Origin: Nostoc sp. CENA543
GTDB lineage: Bacteria > Cyanobacteriota > Cyanobacteriia > Cyanobacteriales > Nostocaceae
Length of the DNA: 64,000 nucleotides
Direction of reading: 5' to 3'
Assembly (NCBI RefSeq): GCF_002896875.1
Contig: NZ_CP023278.1
Coordinates: forward strand, 6,082,501-6,146,500
Shown: positions 19,180 to 29,285 of the stretch, piece by piece
Layout of the letters: each line of letters opens with the position of its first letter
Numbering within the stretch: the first letter of the stretch is position 1
Program-made: the position numbers and the translations under genes
Notes under the pieces: model-generated
Databases searched by the model: none
What the model saw: the letters and a program-made list of their open reading frames with translations, nothing else
Told to the model about the DNA's origin: nothing

Positions 19180-22100
19180 TCAGCAACTACTAGCACCTAA
19201 AGTTAGCAAGGCTGATTTTTGCGGTGCGGTTAAACCTGTGACTGCATAGATATTCATCTGTTCGTAAATCTGCTCGGCTTTAAATGTATTGAGACGCTGT
19301 TCTGTGTTTATATCCCAAATTGTCATCGCCGCGTAGCCGTCGCCAACCGCCAGCATATTACCTTCTGAGTTGAAGGTAGCGCACATTACCCAAGTTTCAT
19401 GTCCTTTGAGGGTGGTAAGACAGTTACCACTAGCTACGTCCCAGAGTTTGATGGTGTTGTCACTGCTGGTACTGGCCAATATCTTACCATCAGGGCTAAA
19501 GGCGATCGCCCAGAGCATATCTTGATGTCCTTGTATTGTGTGGAGACATTCCCCTGTTTGGATATCCCAGAGTTTAATGGTTCTCTCCACAGCACTACCA
19601 GTGGCAAAGGTGCGACTATCAGGACTAAAGGCTACCCACCACACCCAATTATTGTGTCCGGTAATTGTGCGGTAACACTTTTCGGTGGCAATGTCCCAAA
19701 TATTGACGCTGTTATCAAAGTTACCAAAAGCCAATTTGGTGCTGTCGGGACTAAATGCTACTGACATTCCTAAATGTACGGGGAAAGTGGTGAGCAGTTT
19801 CCCTGTGGCTGCGTCCCAGAGTTTACTGGCTTTGTCGTAGCTGGTGCTAGCTAAAAACTTCCCATCAGGACTGTAGGCGACTCCTGTCACCATGCCGATA
19901 TGTGCGTCGAGGACGTGGGTACATTGACCTGTGGCTACATCCCACAACCTAATTGTGGTGTCAGCACTAGCACTGGCTAAGGTGCGACCATCGGGGGTAA
20001 AGTCTACAGCAAAGATTAAGTCTGTGTGTCCGTATAAAGTACGACATTCATTGTTTAAATGCCAGAGTCTCACAATCCGGTCTTCATTGCCACTAGCAAC
20101 GATCGCCTCTGTCGGACTCCAAGCTATGGATTTTACCCAGTTATTTCTGCCTTTAAAGGTTCGCAAACACTCGCCAGTATTAACATCCCACAATCTAAAA
20201 GAAAAGTCATCTGCACCGCTTGCGAGGAGATGTCCTTGGGGATGAACGGCGATCGCATCCACGGAATTGGTATGTCCTTGCAAGGTTTTTAGGCATTGGA
20301 AGTTAGTAACATCCCAGAGGCGAATTGTACAATCTATACTACAACTAGCGAGTATTTGATCGTTAATGAAGGCGATCGCTAGTATGCCATTGGAATGTCC
20401 TGCTAACACACCCAAACACGCACCCCGATTTACATCCCAAAGTCTAATTTGGTTATCTAAGCTACCACTAGCTAATATTCCTGATAGACTAAAGGCGACT
20501 GATTTTATCCAATCTGTATGACCTGTGAGAGTATGTAAGCAAGCACCTGTAGTAATATCCCACAATTTAATTGTGTTATCTTCACTACCGCTAGCGAGGA
20601 GATTACCTTGAGCATTTAAATTCACTGACCAGACACGACCGCCATGTCCCTGGAGAATTTGGGTACATTTTCCCAAGTTAATATCCCATATTCTAATGTA
20701 AGAGTCCGTGCTGGCACTAAATAAAGTCTGACCATCGGGACTAAAAACCACACTGACCACCCCACCGTAATGACCAGGAAAGGTTTGACAACACTGACCT
20801 GTTTTGACATCCCACAGTTTAATAGTTTCATCTTGTCCCGCAGTGGCTAAGGTACTGCCATCGGGACTAAAAGTTACACACCAAGTCAAACCTATATGTG
20901 CTTGACATTCCAGTAATTGCTGACCACTAGCGACATCCCAGAGAATCAAATAACCGTTGAAATGGCCTGTAGCGACGGTTTGACCATCAGGACTAAAAGC
21001 TGTAGTCAAAACATTAGAAAAAGTTTTCGCAAAGACAGATTTAGATAAATCAGCGTGAGCAAAGTTGACTCGTTTTAAGGGTGTATCTTGAAGATAGGCT
21101 TGCCAAATTGTTAAACCAGAAAAATCATAACCAGTTAAATCAGTTTTCAATTGACAAAAAAGGTTGAGGAGATTACCGCTTATATATCCTGGTTCGAGAG
21201 GAGTGGCGGAATTTTTGATAGTTTGTAAAATCTGTTTTAGGTGAGTTTCTATAGCTGATTTAGTGCGTAGATTTTGCAGTAAATAGTCAAGAATGGGCTG
21301 TAAAATTAACTTGGTTTGGGCAATGCGGATGTAATCTTTAGTAGTGGCTTTAATTAAAGCGTGACTATTCAGAAATAGGGGGGTAAGGGTGTAGGGGTGT
21401 GGGGGTGTAGGGAAAATGTGATTGTCGGGAGGTGAGAAAATTTCTTGACATATTTGTTGAATAAATTGCTCAGTGACATATTCCATAACTACCGGTTGTA
21501 GTGTGAAATGCACTGGTGTATCGGGAAGGGATTTTTTTTCAATGAGATTGCGCCGACTTAATGATTCTAAGGCTTCTAAAAGTCGTATTGATGAAATAGG
21601 TAAAACTAAATCAGCACGTAAATCTGTTAATGTGACAGCTTCACGATTAATTGCTAACCAGAAAATCAGGTCAATTTCTAAACCTGAAAGACGACGAAAT
21701 TGCTGTCCTAATAAATCGTAAATGCTGCCGAAGACTGTAGAACCTTGGGCGAAAAATTCAGCAATATTGCCAGCAAATAAATCTTGAATAGTCGTCGCGA
21801 CAATTTTTAAAGCTAAAGGATTCCCAGCGTAATGTTGAATGAACTTTTGCCAATCACTATCCGCACCACAAAATAAACTTTTCGTCTTAATTAATTCTAA
21901 AGCAGCGATCGCACTCAATCCCGGCAGTTGCATCGACCGCACCGGCAGATTCTCCCCTTCTAATACGGCGATTTCTGGCGTTTTTTCGCGACTGGTGAGA
22001 ATCACACAACTTTGATGGGATATTTCACCGATTTGCTGGAATAAATCACCATAATCTGCGTAACCTGTTTGATAACGCCCAGAATGGTCGCCACTAGCTA

Positions 22101-22830
22101 AGATAGATTCCACATTATCTAGGATGATTAAACAACGGTGCGATCGCAAATGTCCCATCAACTGAGAAATTAAATTCCCCACATTTTCTGATAAATGTAC
22201 AGGTTTTCCACAGGCGAAAAATTGCAGTAAACTTCCCAGCACCTCACTTAATGGGGGACTATTGCGGAGACTACGCCACACCACAAACTCAAACTCCCCT
22301 TGAATTTGCTGCGCTAACTTCACAGCCAAAGAAGACTTACCAATTCCCCCCATACCTAATAATGCTACCAACCGACAGCGATCGTTGATCATCCAACCAG
22401 TTAATTTACTAACTTCCTCTATACGTCCGAAAAAGATAGAAACATCAACCGCCTCACCCCAGTCTGTGTAGAGTGCTGAGTCAGAAGCAATTGTACCTTG
22501 TCTCCTCTGCTCCCCTGCTCCAATTCCTCCTTCTCTACCCTGTCCCTTCGTCTCCTCCTCCCCGACACGGACATAATCTTGGGGTGTTAAATCTAACCCA
22601 AAAGCCCGAAAAAAGTATTCTAGAGTTTGTTTATCAACACCCTCTGCTCGTGCTAAAACCTTGGAAACTGTAAAAGGAGCTAATTGAGTACGATAGCTCA
22701 ATACTTCGATGGTAAATTTGTCCCCATCGTTTTCTAATATCTCCGCTTGATGTCTAGCCTCCTGAAGTTTGTGATATCCAGAAAGACTCAGGACTATACC
22801 GCGCCTGCGTTTTTGCTTGTGCAATTCCAT
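19180..22830 (-). CDS. NB-ARC STAND ATPase with 14 WD40 repeats
   Basis: A 1216-residue signal-transduction STAND protein. The first 90 residues include a helical DNA-binding-like segment (APFTVSKVLARAEGVDKQTLEYF is part of it). An NB-ARC domain follows with P-loop GMGGIGKSSLA (about residue 160), Walker B CLIILDN, and the sensor motif GNPLALKIV. Residues 400-480 look like a winged helix, then a short pentapeptide-like link (YDFSGLTIWQAYLQ) leads into 14 WD40 units, enough for two seven-bladed propellers. Such proteins are thought to be ligand-triggered oligomerising switches; some act in phage defence. No effector domain is recognised apart from the N-terminus. Confidence 0.9.
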   Translation of the reverse strand: MELHKQKRRRGIVLSLSGYHKLQEARHQAEILENDGDKFTIEVLSYRTQLAPFTVSKVLARAEGVDKQTLEYFFRAFGLDLTPQDYVRVGEEETKGQGREGGIGAGEQRRQGTIASDSALYTDWGEAVDVSIFFGRIEEVSKLTGWMINDRCRLVALLGMGGIGKSSLAVKLAQQIQGEFEFVVWRSLRNSPPLSEVLGSLLQFFACGKPVHLSENVGNLISQLMGHLRSHRCLIILDNVESILASGDHSGRYQTGYADYGDLFQQIGEISHQSCVILTSREKTPEIAVLEGENLPVRSMQLPGLSAIAALELIKTKSLFCGADSDWQKFIQHYAGNPLALKIVATTIQDLFAGNIAEFFAQGSTVFGSIYDLLGQQFRRLSGLEIDLIFWLAINREAVTLTDLRADLVLPISSIRLLEALESLSRRNLIEKKSLPDTPVHFTLQPVVMEYVTEQFIQQICQEIFSPPDNHIFPTPPHPYTLTPLFLNSHALIKATTKDYIRIAQTKLILQPILDYLLQNLRTKSAIETHLKQILQTIKNSATPLEPGYISGNLLNLFCQLKTDLTGYDFSGLTIWQAYLQDTPLKRVNFAHADLSKSVFAKTFSNVLTTAFSPDGQTVATGHFNGYLILWDVASGQQLLECQAHIGLTWCVTFSPDGSTLATAGQDETIKLWDVKTGQCCQTFPGHYGGVVSVVFSPDGQTLFSASTDSYIRIWDINLGKCTQILQGHGGRVWSVNLNAQGNLLASGSEDNTIKLWDITTGACLHTLTGHTDWIKSVAFSLSGILASGSLDNQIRLWDVNRGACLGVLAGHSNGILAIAFINDQILASCSIDCTIRLWDVTNFQCLKTLQGHTNSVDAIAVHPQGHLLASGADDFSFRLWDVNTGECLRTFKGRNNWVKSIAWSPTEAIVASGNEDRIVRLWHLNNECRTLYGHTDLIFAVDFTPDGRTLASASADTTIRLWDVATGQCTHVLDAHIGMVTGVAYSPDGKFLASTSYDKASKLWDAATGKLLTTFPVHLGMSVAFSPDSTKLAFGNFDNSVNIWDIATEKCYRTITGHNNWVWWVAFSPDSRTFATGSAVERTIKLWDIQTGECLHTIQGHQDMLWAIAFSPDGKILASTSSDNTIKLWDVASGNCLTTLKGHETWVMCATFNSEGNMLAVGDGYAAMTIWDINTEQRLNTFKAEQIYEQMNIYAVTGLTAPQKSALLTLGASSC

Positions 22831-23093
22831 CGGATTACAAGACTAACGCTAAATCGAGATTAATTTTACTGGTTTTAAGCCAAGATAGCGAGGATTTTTT
22901 CTTAAGTTAGCACCTTAAAACCTATAAATTTACTGGTGCAGTTTTCCCAATTAACCGAAACTATACTCATCCAAGACCAGGATATCTGCAATTACAAAAA
23001 GCTTTACTACACCACCACAGTCTCTCAATCTTCCTTCGCGCCTTTGCGCCTCTGCGTGAGCCAATCACCACCTTATCCACAACATGAGGATCT

Positions 23094-23780
23094 ATGATGA
23101 ACAAAACCCTTAACCCCGTACAACCCCCCCAAGTAACACAAAACCTCTCCGAAAACTTTATTCTCACTACAATAGATGACTTATACAACTGGGCGAGAAT
23201 GTCTAGTTTATACCCCATGATGTTTGGTACAGCTTGCTGTTTCATGGAATTCATGTCAGCCTACGCCTCACGCTTTGACTTAGAAAGATTTGGCATGATT
23301 CCCCGTGCGACTCCCAGACAAGCTGACCTATTGATTACCGCAGGTACAATTACTATGAAGTATGCACCCAATTTGGTGCGACTCTATGAACAAATGCCCG
23401 AACCCAAGTATGTTATTGCAATGGGTGCTTGTACCATCACCGGAGGAATGTTTAGTGTTGATTCTCCTTCGGCGGTGCGGGGTGTAGATAAGCTGATTCC
23501 TGTGGATGTGTATATACCTGGTTGTCCTCCCCGGCCGGAAGCTGTAATTGATGGGATTATTAAACTGCGGAAGAAAATTTCTAATGATAGTATCCAAGAA
23601 AGACAGCAAAACCAACAAACTCATCGTTATTACAGTATTACCCACAAAATGAACGTAGTTGAGCCAGTTTTAGATGGACAATATCTCAGAAATTCTCAGC
23701 GCGAAGTTCCACCACCAGAAATAACAGCAGCGACAGGTTTGCCTTTACCAACTGCATTAGCAACTCAAGCTGTTAAATAA
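23094..23780 (+). CDS. ndhK: NdhK-like NDH-1 subunit, stand-alone copy
   Basis: A 228-residue NuoB/PSST-family subunit carrying the N2 4Fe-4S cluster of NDH-1. All four ligand cysteines are present: tandem Cys48-Cys49 in [10 protein letters not shown], one in GACTITGG and one in PGCPPRPE. In cyanobacteria the usual ndhK sits in ndhC-K-J; here neither ndhC nor ndhJ is present, and residues around the tandem cysteines ([27 protein letters not shown]) differ from the usual sequence, so this is probably a second paralogue. It is followed after 12 bases by a coq4-like gene on the same strand, suggesting an operon. Confidence 0.9.
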   Translation: MMNKTLNPVQPPQVTQNLSENFILTTIDDLYNWARMSSLYPMMFGTACCFMEFMSAYASRFDLERFGMIPRATPRQADLLITAGTITMKYAPNLVRLYEQMPEPKYVIAMGACTITGGMFSVDSPSAVRGVDKLIPVDVYIPGCPPRPEAVIDGIIKLRKKISNDSIQERQQNQQTHRYYSITHKMNVVEPVLDGQYLRNSQREVPPPEITAATGLPLPTALATQAVK

Positions 23781-23792
23781 TGAATAGTTTAA

Positions 23793-24410
23793 ATGGGAGA
23801 TGGTAAACTTGAGATGTTCAAAACAATGCAAACAATTCAGGCTCTTTTAGCAGCTAAACAAGCAGGTAAATTTGGTGATTTTGCCATTCTCAAATCAGAT
23901 TTATTCGGTGCTAAAGTCGCACCCCAAATAGCTGCTAAATTACAGCCTTTAGAGGGATATCATCCACCAATTGATTTAGAAAAATTAAGTCAATATCCTC
24001 TAGGCACATTCGGAAGAGAATATGCCGAATATATGCAAGCTAACCATCTCCAAGCAATTGCCGTGAGTCCAGAATTCGAGGATGTGGCAAAGCGAAATGT
24101 TTTTGCTCTACGTTATGCTGTCACCCACGATATTTTTCATGTTTTACTCGGTTTTGATACTACTTATGCCGGAGAAATTGGTGTATTAGCCTTTGCTGCC
24201 CAGCAAAATTATAGTAATTCTCTGAAAATTAGTTTACAGATAGCCAAATGGCTTTATCCTCTACTTGCTCCCCAGCAAAAACCAATGATTTTGGCTAACC
24301 TAAAAAAAGGTCAAGACTTGGGAAAATCAATAGATTGCTTGTTAAGTTATCGCTTTGAAGAATACTGGCAAGAACCTATTGATAAATTGCGAAAAAAGTT
24401 AGGATTATAG
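23793..24410 (+). CDS. Coq4-family protein
   Basis: A 205-residue protein of the Coq4 family, which in mitochondria is a lipid- and metal-binding member of the ubiquinone synthesis complex. The family's metal motif HDxxH-x11-E is intact (THDIFHVLLGF, then E after YAG). Cyanobacteria make plastoquinone, not ubiquinone, so the role here is open. Start is uncertain: the ATG at 23793 has no ribosome site, while ATG 23814 (MFKTMQTIQ) has GGGAGA 13 bases upstream. It lies between ndhK and the P450 gene. Confidence 0.85.
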   Translation: MGDGKLEMFKTMQTIQALLAAKQAGKFGDFAILKSDLFGAKVAPQIAAKLQPLEGYHPPIDLEKLSQYPLGTFGREYAEYMQANHLQAIAVSPEFEDVAKRNVFALRYAVTHDIFHVLLGFDTTYAGEIGVLAFAAQQNYSNSLKISLQIAKWLYPLLAPQQKPMILANLKKGQDLGKSIDCLLSYRFEEYWQEPIDKLRKKLGL

Positions 24411-24470
24411 ACAATTATTACTGTGATTGTTGAAAATTAAATCTGAAACCTAAACTAAGGAAAATTAATA

Positions 24471-25853
24471 ATGACAACAACTTTAGAAAAACCTACTAAT
24501 CAAATCCCCTCTCAATTTAGAGTTAAAACCTTTGTACCTAAATGGCTACAAACTCTAAGGGTGATTAATAACCCCATGTATTACCTCAATAGCCGACGAC
24601 AAAAATATGGGGATATGTTTATCTCAGAATTTAGTGGTTTTCCCAGCCTGTTAATTATTAGTAATCCCCAAGCCATTCAAGAACTGTTCACGGCTGATGC
24701 AAGTTTGTTTGATTCCGGTGCAGGTAATTCTATATTGCAACCGTTGATAGGGGCGAACTCGTTAGTTTTATTAGATGGCGATCGCCACTTAAAACAGCGT
24801 AAATTATTAATGCCACCTTTCCACGGTGAACGGATGCGGAATTATGCTCAAGTTATCTGTGATATTACTGAGCAAGTTACTAGTAAATGGTCAATCAATC
24901 AGCCATTTGTCGCGCGTCGGAGTATGCAGGATATTTCGCTGCAAGTAATTTTAAGGACAGTATTTGGGCTACAAGAAGGTGAACGCTATCAACAAATCAA
25001 ACAAATTTTAGTGGAACTGTTGGATACTTTTAACTATCCTTTGAGTGCCGTTTTCTTATTTTTTAAAGCGTTGCAAAAAGATTTGGGTGCGTGGAGTCCT
25101 TGGGGAAAATTTATCCGCCGTCGTCAATTACTCGATGAATTAATTTATCAGGAAATTCATGAGCGTCGCACTCAAGTTGCAACTCAAGGAAATGATATTT
25201 TGAGTTTATTACTCACGGCACGGGATGAAAACGGTGAACCCATGACCGATATTGAGCTGCGAGATGAATTAATGACTATGCTATTTGCTGGTCATGAAAC
25301 AACTGCGATCGCTCTATCATGGGCATTATATTGGATTCATTATGTGCCGGAAGTGCGAGAAAAATTACTCCAAGAACTCAACACTATTGATGTAGCCAAT
25401 ACAGACCCCACAGTTATTGCTCAATTACCTTATTTAAATGCTGTTTGCTCAGAAACCTTAAGAATTTATCCTGTAGCTTTCTTTAGTTTCTCTCGGATTC
25501 TCAAAACCCCGATGAAATTTATGGGTTATGATTTACCCAAAGGTATGAGCATTTCACCCTGTATTTATTTAACACACCATCGCCCAGATATTTATCCTGA
25601 GCCAGAAAAATTCAAACCAGAAAGATTTTTAGAACGGCAATTTTCCCCCTATGAATTCATGCCCTTCGGTGGTGGTAATCGTCGCTGTTTAGGTATGGCT
25701 TTTGCTCTATTTGAGATGAAGTTAGTGTTAGCAAATATTCTCTCCAATTACTCTTTAGAACTGCTAGATAAAGCCCCCCTAAAACCCGTCCGTCGTGGTT
25801 TAGTTTTCACACCAAATGGTGGCGTGAATTTGATGGTGAAGGAGAAAAAATAG
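24471..25853 (+). CDS. Cytochrome P450, CYP110-like
   Basis: A 460-residue haem monooxygenase. The I-helix oxygen motif AGHETT, the K-helix ETLR (ExxR), the PERF box and the haem loop FGGGNRRCLG with its axial Cys are all in place. Overall pattern resembles CYP110, a family specific to filamentous cyanobacteria and associated with fatty-acid or terpene oxidation; the substrate is not known. AAGGAAAA precedes the ATG. It lies 60 bases beyond coq4 on the same strand and may belong to that operon. Confidence 0.94.
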   Translation: MTTTLEKPTNQIPSQFRVKTFVPKWLQTLRVINNPMYYLNSRRQKYGDMFISEFSGFPSLLIISNPQAIQELFTADASLFDSGAGNSILQPLIGANSLVLLDGDRHLKQRKLLMPPFHGERMRNYAQVICDITEQVTSKWSINQPFVARRSMQDISLQVILRTVFGLQEGERYQQIKQILVELLDTFNYPLSAVFLFFKALQKDLGAWSPWGKFIRRRQLLDELIYQEIHERRTQVATQGNDILSLLLTARDENGEPMTDIELRDELMTMLFAGHETTAIALSWALYWIHYVPEVREKLLQELNTIDVANTDPTVIAQLPYLNAVCSETLRIYPVAFFSFSRILKTPMKFMGYDLPKGMSISPCIYLTHHRPDIYPEPEKFKPERFLERQFSPYEFMPFGGGNRRCLGMAFALFEMKLVLANILSNYSLELLDKAPLKPVRRGLVFTPNGGVNLMVKEKK

Positions 25854-25854
25854 G

Positions 25855-25985
25855 GGAATGGGGCATCGGGCATTGGGCATCGGGCATTGGGCATCGGGCA
25901 TCGGGCATCGGAGTAAAATCTACCTTGTCTACCTTGTCTCACAATTCCCCATTTCCCATGCCCCATTCCCCATTCCCCATTCCCT
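25855..25985. repeat. G-rich heptamers facing C-rich heptamers
   Basis: The first half (25855-25912) repeats GGGCATC/GGGCATT in 7-base phase; the second half (25947-25985) repeats CCCCATT. The two halves are complementary and can form a long imperfect hairpin behind the P450 gene. The G-rich strand also fits a G-quadruplex pattern (three G, four other, repeated). Confidence 0.8.
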
Positions 25986-26031
25986 ATAGAATCTGCAATG
26001 ATATCTTCAGATAAATAGGGAGAGATGCAAA

Positions 26032-27321
26032 ATGTCTGTCACCAATTCACCACCCCAACTTCAGCGAGAGTTAGGGGTTTTCGGTGCGACACTCATGGGA
26101 CTGGGTTCGATTGTTGGTACGGGTGTATTTGTCAGTATTGGCATTGCGGCGGGTATTGCAGGGCCATCTGTGATTTTAGCCGTAGCTATTGGGGCTATTG
26201 TCGCTACTTGTAACGGACTCAATAGCGCGCAATTAGCAGCTAATCATCCCGTTAGTGGCGGTAGTTATGAATATGGTTATAAATATCTCACTCCGGCTTT
26301 TGGTTTCACTGCTGGCTGGATGTTTCTAGTCGCTAAGACAGCTTCGGCGGCGACGGCGGCTTTAGGGTTTGCTGGTTACTTACTCAATCTTTTGGGTGTG
26401 AGTTCGGGTTGGACAATTCCTATAGCTGTATTGGCTGTGTTAATTATGACTGTGGTGGTTTTGAGTGGGATTAAACGCTCTAATCTTGTCAATATCCTCA
26501 TAGTCACGGCAACTTTGCTATCTTTGTTTGTCTTTATTGTGATTTGCTTACCTCGTGCTGCAACTCAAGGCGTTAATAACTTAACACCATTTTTCAGTAG
26601 TTCTTGGGGAGATATCCTGCACGCTAGTGCTTTGATGTTTGTAGCGTATACAGGTTACGGACGTATCGCAACTATGGGGGAAGAAGCCCGTTCTCCGAGG
26701 GAAACCATTCCCAAGGCGATGATTGTTTGTTTGCTGCTGACGATGTTGTTATATATAACAGTGGCGACGGTGGGAATTGGGGCTGTAGGTGTAGAAACTT
26801 TAGCTAATGCAGTAGGACAAAGTAAAGCTGCACCGTTGGAAGTGGTAGCTAGGAGTGTCGGCGGTACGGGTGCAGCGATAGTGTTAGCTGTTGGTGCGAT
26901 CGCTGCTATGTTGGGTGTATTGTTAAATTTAATTTTGGGTTTATCTCGCGTCCTCTTGGCAATGGGTAGGCGTGGGGATGCTCCCAGATTTTTAGCACGC
27001 CTCAACCAACGACAAACCGCACCCCATATAGCTGTCATAGTTGTAGGGATAGCGATCGCACTTTTAGTATTATTAGGCAATGTCAAAACCACATGGTCGT
27101 TTAGTGCCTTTAGTGTTTTGATTTACTACGCCATCACCAACTTTGCCGCTTTACAACTCTCCACTGCCGAACGTTTGTATCCAATGTGGATAGGTTGGGT
27201 AGGTTTATTATCTTGTTTATTCCTAGCTTTTTGGGTAGAGTCTAGCATCTGGAAAGTCGGTCTAGGATTGATTTTAGCAGGGTTAGTTTGGCATCAAATT
27301 AGGCGATCGCTGCATAAGTAA
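26032..27321 (+). CDS. APC-family amino acid permease
   Basis: A 429-residue integral membrane transporter with about 12 hydrophobic helices. The APC signature in helix 1 is LMGLGSIVGTGVF with the unwound GSIVGTG segment that binds the substrate; GGSYEYGYKYL in helix 3 and GEEARSPRETIPKA after helix 6 are also typical. The substrate is probably an amino acid but cannot be specified. Ribosome site GGGAGAGA lies before the ATG at 26032. An intrinsic terminator follows at 27429. Confidence 0.9.
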   Translation: MSVTNSPPQLQRELGVFGATLMGLGSIVGTGVFVSIGIAAGIAGPSVILAVAIGAIVATCNGLNSAQLAANHPVSGGSYEYGYKYLTPAFGFTAGWMFLVAKTASAATAALGFAGYLLNLLGVSSGWTIPIAVLAVLIMTVVVLSGIKRSNLVNILIVTATLLSLFVFIVICLPRAATQGVNNLTPFFSSSWGDILHASALMFVAYTGYGRIATMGEEARSPRETIPKAMIVCLLLTMLLYITVATVGIGAVGVETLANAVGQSKAAPLEVVARSVGGTGAAIVLAVGAIAAMLGVLLNLILGLSRVLLAMGRRGDAPRFLARLNQRQTAPHIAVIVVGIAIALLVLLGNVKTTWSFSAFSVLIYYAITNFAALQLSTAERLYPMWIGWVGLLSCLFLAFWVESSIWKVGLGLILAGLVWHQIRRSLHK

Positions 27322-27666
27322 AATTAAATTTGTCATTGTTGTCAAAAAATCCTGTTCCTACGCTATTATATTTGAGGGGCGTAATGGTAACTTCTTCCCC
27401 ATTCCCCATGCCCCATTCCCCATACCCGAAAAACTCCATCCTCCCCTGGATGGAGTTTTTTAATGCAGTGAAATTTCTCCAGGCGGGTCAAAAGAGGAAT
27501 TGGAGCAGGGGGCAGGGAGCAAGGGGTTAGACTGGAAAGGATCTTTTACTCTGCCCTAGTAATAACGCCTGCCCCCTTCCCCTCTGCCTCTTCAGTGAGT
27601 GCTAATTTTTGAAGCAAAATAGAAATACAGCCTGTGATTTCGCCAACTTAAATCAACTTAACGTCT
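27322..27666. other. Intergenic region with terminator and low-complexity repeats
   Basis: Apart from the terminator at 27429-27462 it holds CCCCATT-type heptamers (27397-27425) and G-rich/C-rich stretches (27500-27590). No gene is seen. Confidence 0.4.
27429..27462 (+). terminator. Intrinsic terminator of the permease gene
   Basis: Stem AAAAACTCCATCC / GGATGGAGTTTTT with loop TCCCCT. Because both sides carry A/T-runs it could work in both directions. Confidence 0.8.
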
Positions 27667-29013
27667 GTGCGTAACTTGCAAGAAACTCACCTTAACCGCG
27701 CGCGTGCTAGTCTCAGACAAGCACTGTCTTGGTATGGATATCTTCGGAAACCAGGAAATTCCTCATTTCACCCAGAATTAGCAGCTTTAGTTAAACCAGA
27801 ATTAGAAACTTTAACCTCTACACTCAACAAACTAGATTCTCATGTCATTAGAATAGCCGTTTTTGGTTTAGTGAGTCGTGGTAAATCGGCGGTATTAAAT
27901 GCTTTGTTGGGCAGCAAAATTTTACAAACTGGCCCCCTTAATGGTGTCACACAATGGCCGCGTTCAGTGCGTTGGCAACCAGGGGACAAAGTCATAGTTG
28001 AATTAATTGATACCCCAGGACTAGATGAAATTCAGGGGGAGTCACGCGCCCAAATGGCTAAAGATGTGGTGCGTCAGGCTGATTTAATTTTGTTTGTGGT
28101 ATCAGGGGATATTACCCGCACTGAATATCAAGCACTTTTAGAATTACGCCAAGCACAAAAACCCCTGATTTTAGTGTTTAATAAAATCGATTTATACCCA
28201 GACACAGACCGAGCCGCAATATATCAAAATTTACAACAATTAGGTGCAGCCAGTCCCCACACCCAGCCTTTATTACCTGATGAAATTGTCATGGTGGCGG
28301 CTGAACCTGCGCCAATGGAAGTCCGAGTAGAATGGCCTGATGGTACGGTGAGTTATGAATGGGAAACACCACCGCCACAGGTAGACGAACTCAAACAGAC
28401 TATTTTAAATATTCTCAACCGTGAAGGCCGATCGCTGTTAGCTTTAAATGCCCTCATTCAAGCACGGGATGCAGAAGCAGCGATCGCCGAAAAAACCCTT
28501 GACATCCGCGAACAAGAGGCGGAAGATATCATCTGGCAATTTACTAAATATAAAGCCTTAGCCGTCGGGTTAAATCCTGTAGCTATATTAGATATTCTCG
28601 GCGGAACGGTGGCTGATTTAGCCTTAATTCGCGCCTTAGCGAGATTGTACGGCTTACCCATGACTAGCTACGAAGCGGGGAAAATTTTCAAAACAATTTT
28701 ATTAAGTTCTGGCGGTTTATTACTAGGAGAATTAGGAAGCGGTTTTCTCTTAGGATTAGGCAAAAGTACAGCCGCCTTAGCTAGTGGCGATAACCCCATT
28801 AATATTACCGCCTTTGCTGGCAGCGCGATCGCTCAAGCCGGAATCGCCGGTTATGGTGCATATTCTGTAGGGAAAGCCGCCCAAGTCTATCTCGAAAAAG
28901 GCTGCACCTGGGGACAATTGGGTGCTGACACCGTAATTCAAGAAATTCTTTCCCAGGTTGATAAAAATACGATTCTGTATCGTCTACAACAAGAATTAAA
29001 CATGAAATCTTGA
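27667..29013 (+). CDS. Era-like GTPase with DUF697-type membrane domain
   Basis: A 448-residue GTP-binding protein. The G1 loop is GLVSRGKSA at about residue 67, G3 is DTPGLDE, G4 is NKID, all complete. The C-terminal 150 residues hold glycine/alanine-rich hydrophobic segments (SSGGLLLGELGSGFLLGLG and a second run) typical of DUF697 proteins that sit on membranes. The role is unknown; relatives are common in cyanobacteria. GTG at 27667 is the only plausible start, since a stop lies 18 bases upstream in frame. Confidence 0.82.
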   Translation: MRNLQETHLNRARASLRQALSWYGYLRKPGNSSFHPELAALVKPELETLTSTLNKLDSHVIRIAVFGLVSRGKSAVLNALLGSKILQTGPLNGVTQWPRSVRWQPGDKVIVELIDTPGLDEIQGESRAQMAKDVVRQADLILFVVSGDITRTEYQALLELRQAQKPLILVFNKIDLYPDTDRAAIYQNLQQLGAASPHTQPLLPDEIVMVAAEPAPMEVRVEWPDGTVSYEWETPPPQVDELKQTILNILNREGRSLLALNALIQARDAEAAIAEKTLDIREQEAEDIIWQFTKYKALAVGLNPVAILDILGGTVADLALIRALARLYGLPMTSYEAGKIFKTILLSSGGLLLGELGSGFLLGLGKSTAALASGDNPINITAFAGSAIAQAGIAGYGAYSVGKAAQVYLEKGCTWGQLGADTVIQEILSQVDKNTILYRLQQELNMKS

Positions 29014-29285
29014 GAATAAATGAAAAATATCGACTAAATTGTTGCAGTTATTGATATTTTGTCAATTAACATCAAATTTCTCTGAGAATTGTACACAAAT
29101 CCGAATTTGAGTGCAACATAAAAGAAATAGCAATTATTAACTCATGTACTCTACATGAATTCCCAATTAGAGGTGTTGAAAACGCGGACGGTGTTCACTA
29201 CTACAACTTTTGGGAAGCCTATCTAGACTAGGAGTACAAGTTCCTCATCACATCTTGATCTCAGTAGAAAGAGGCGATAAAGATC

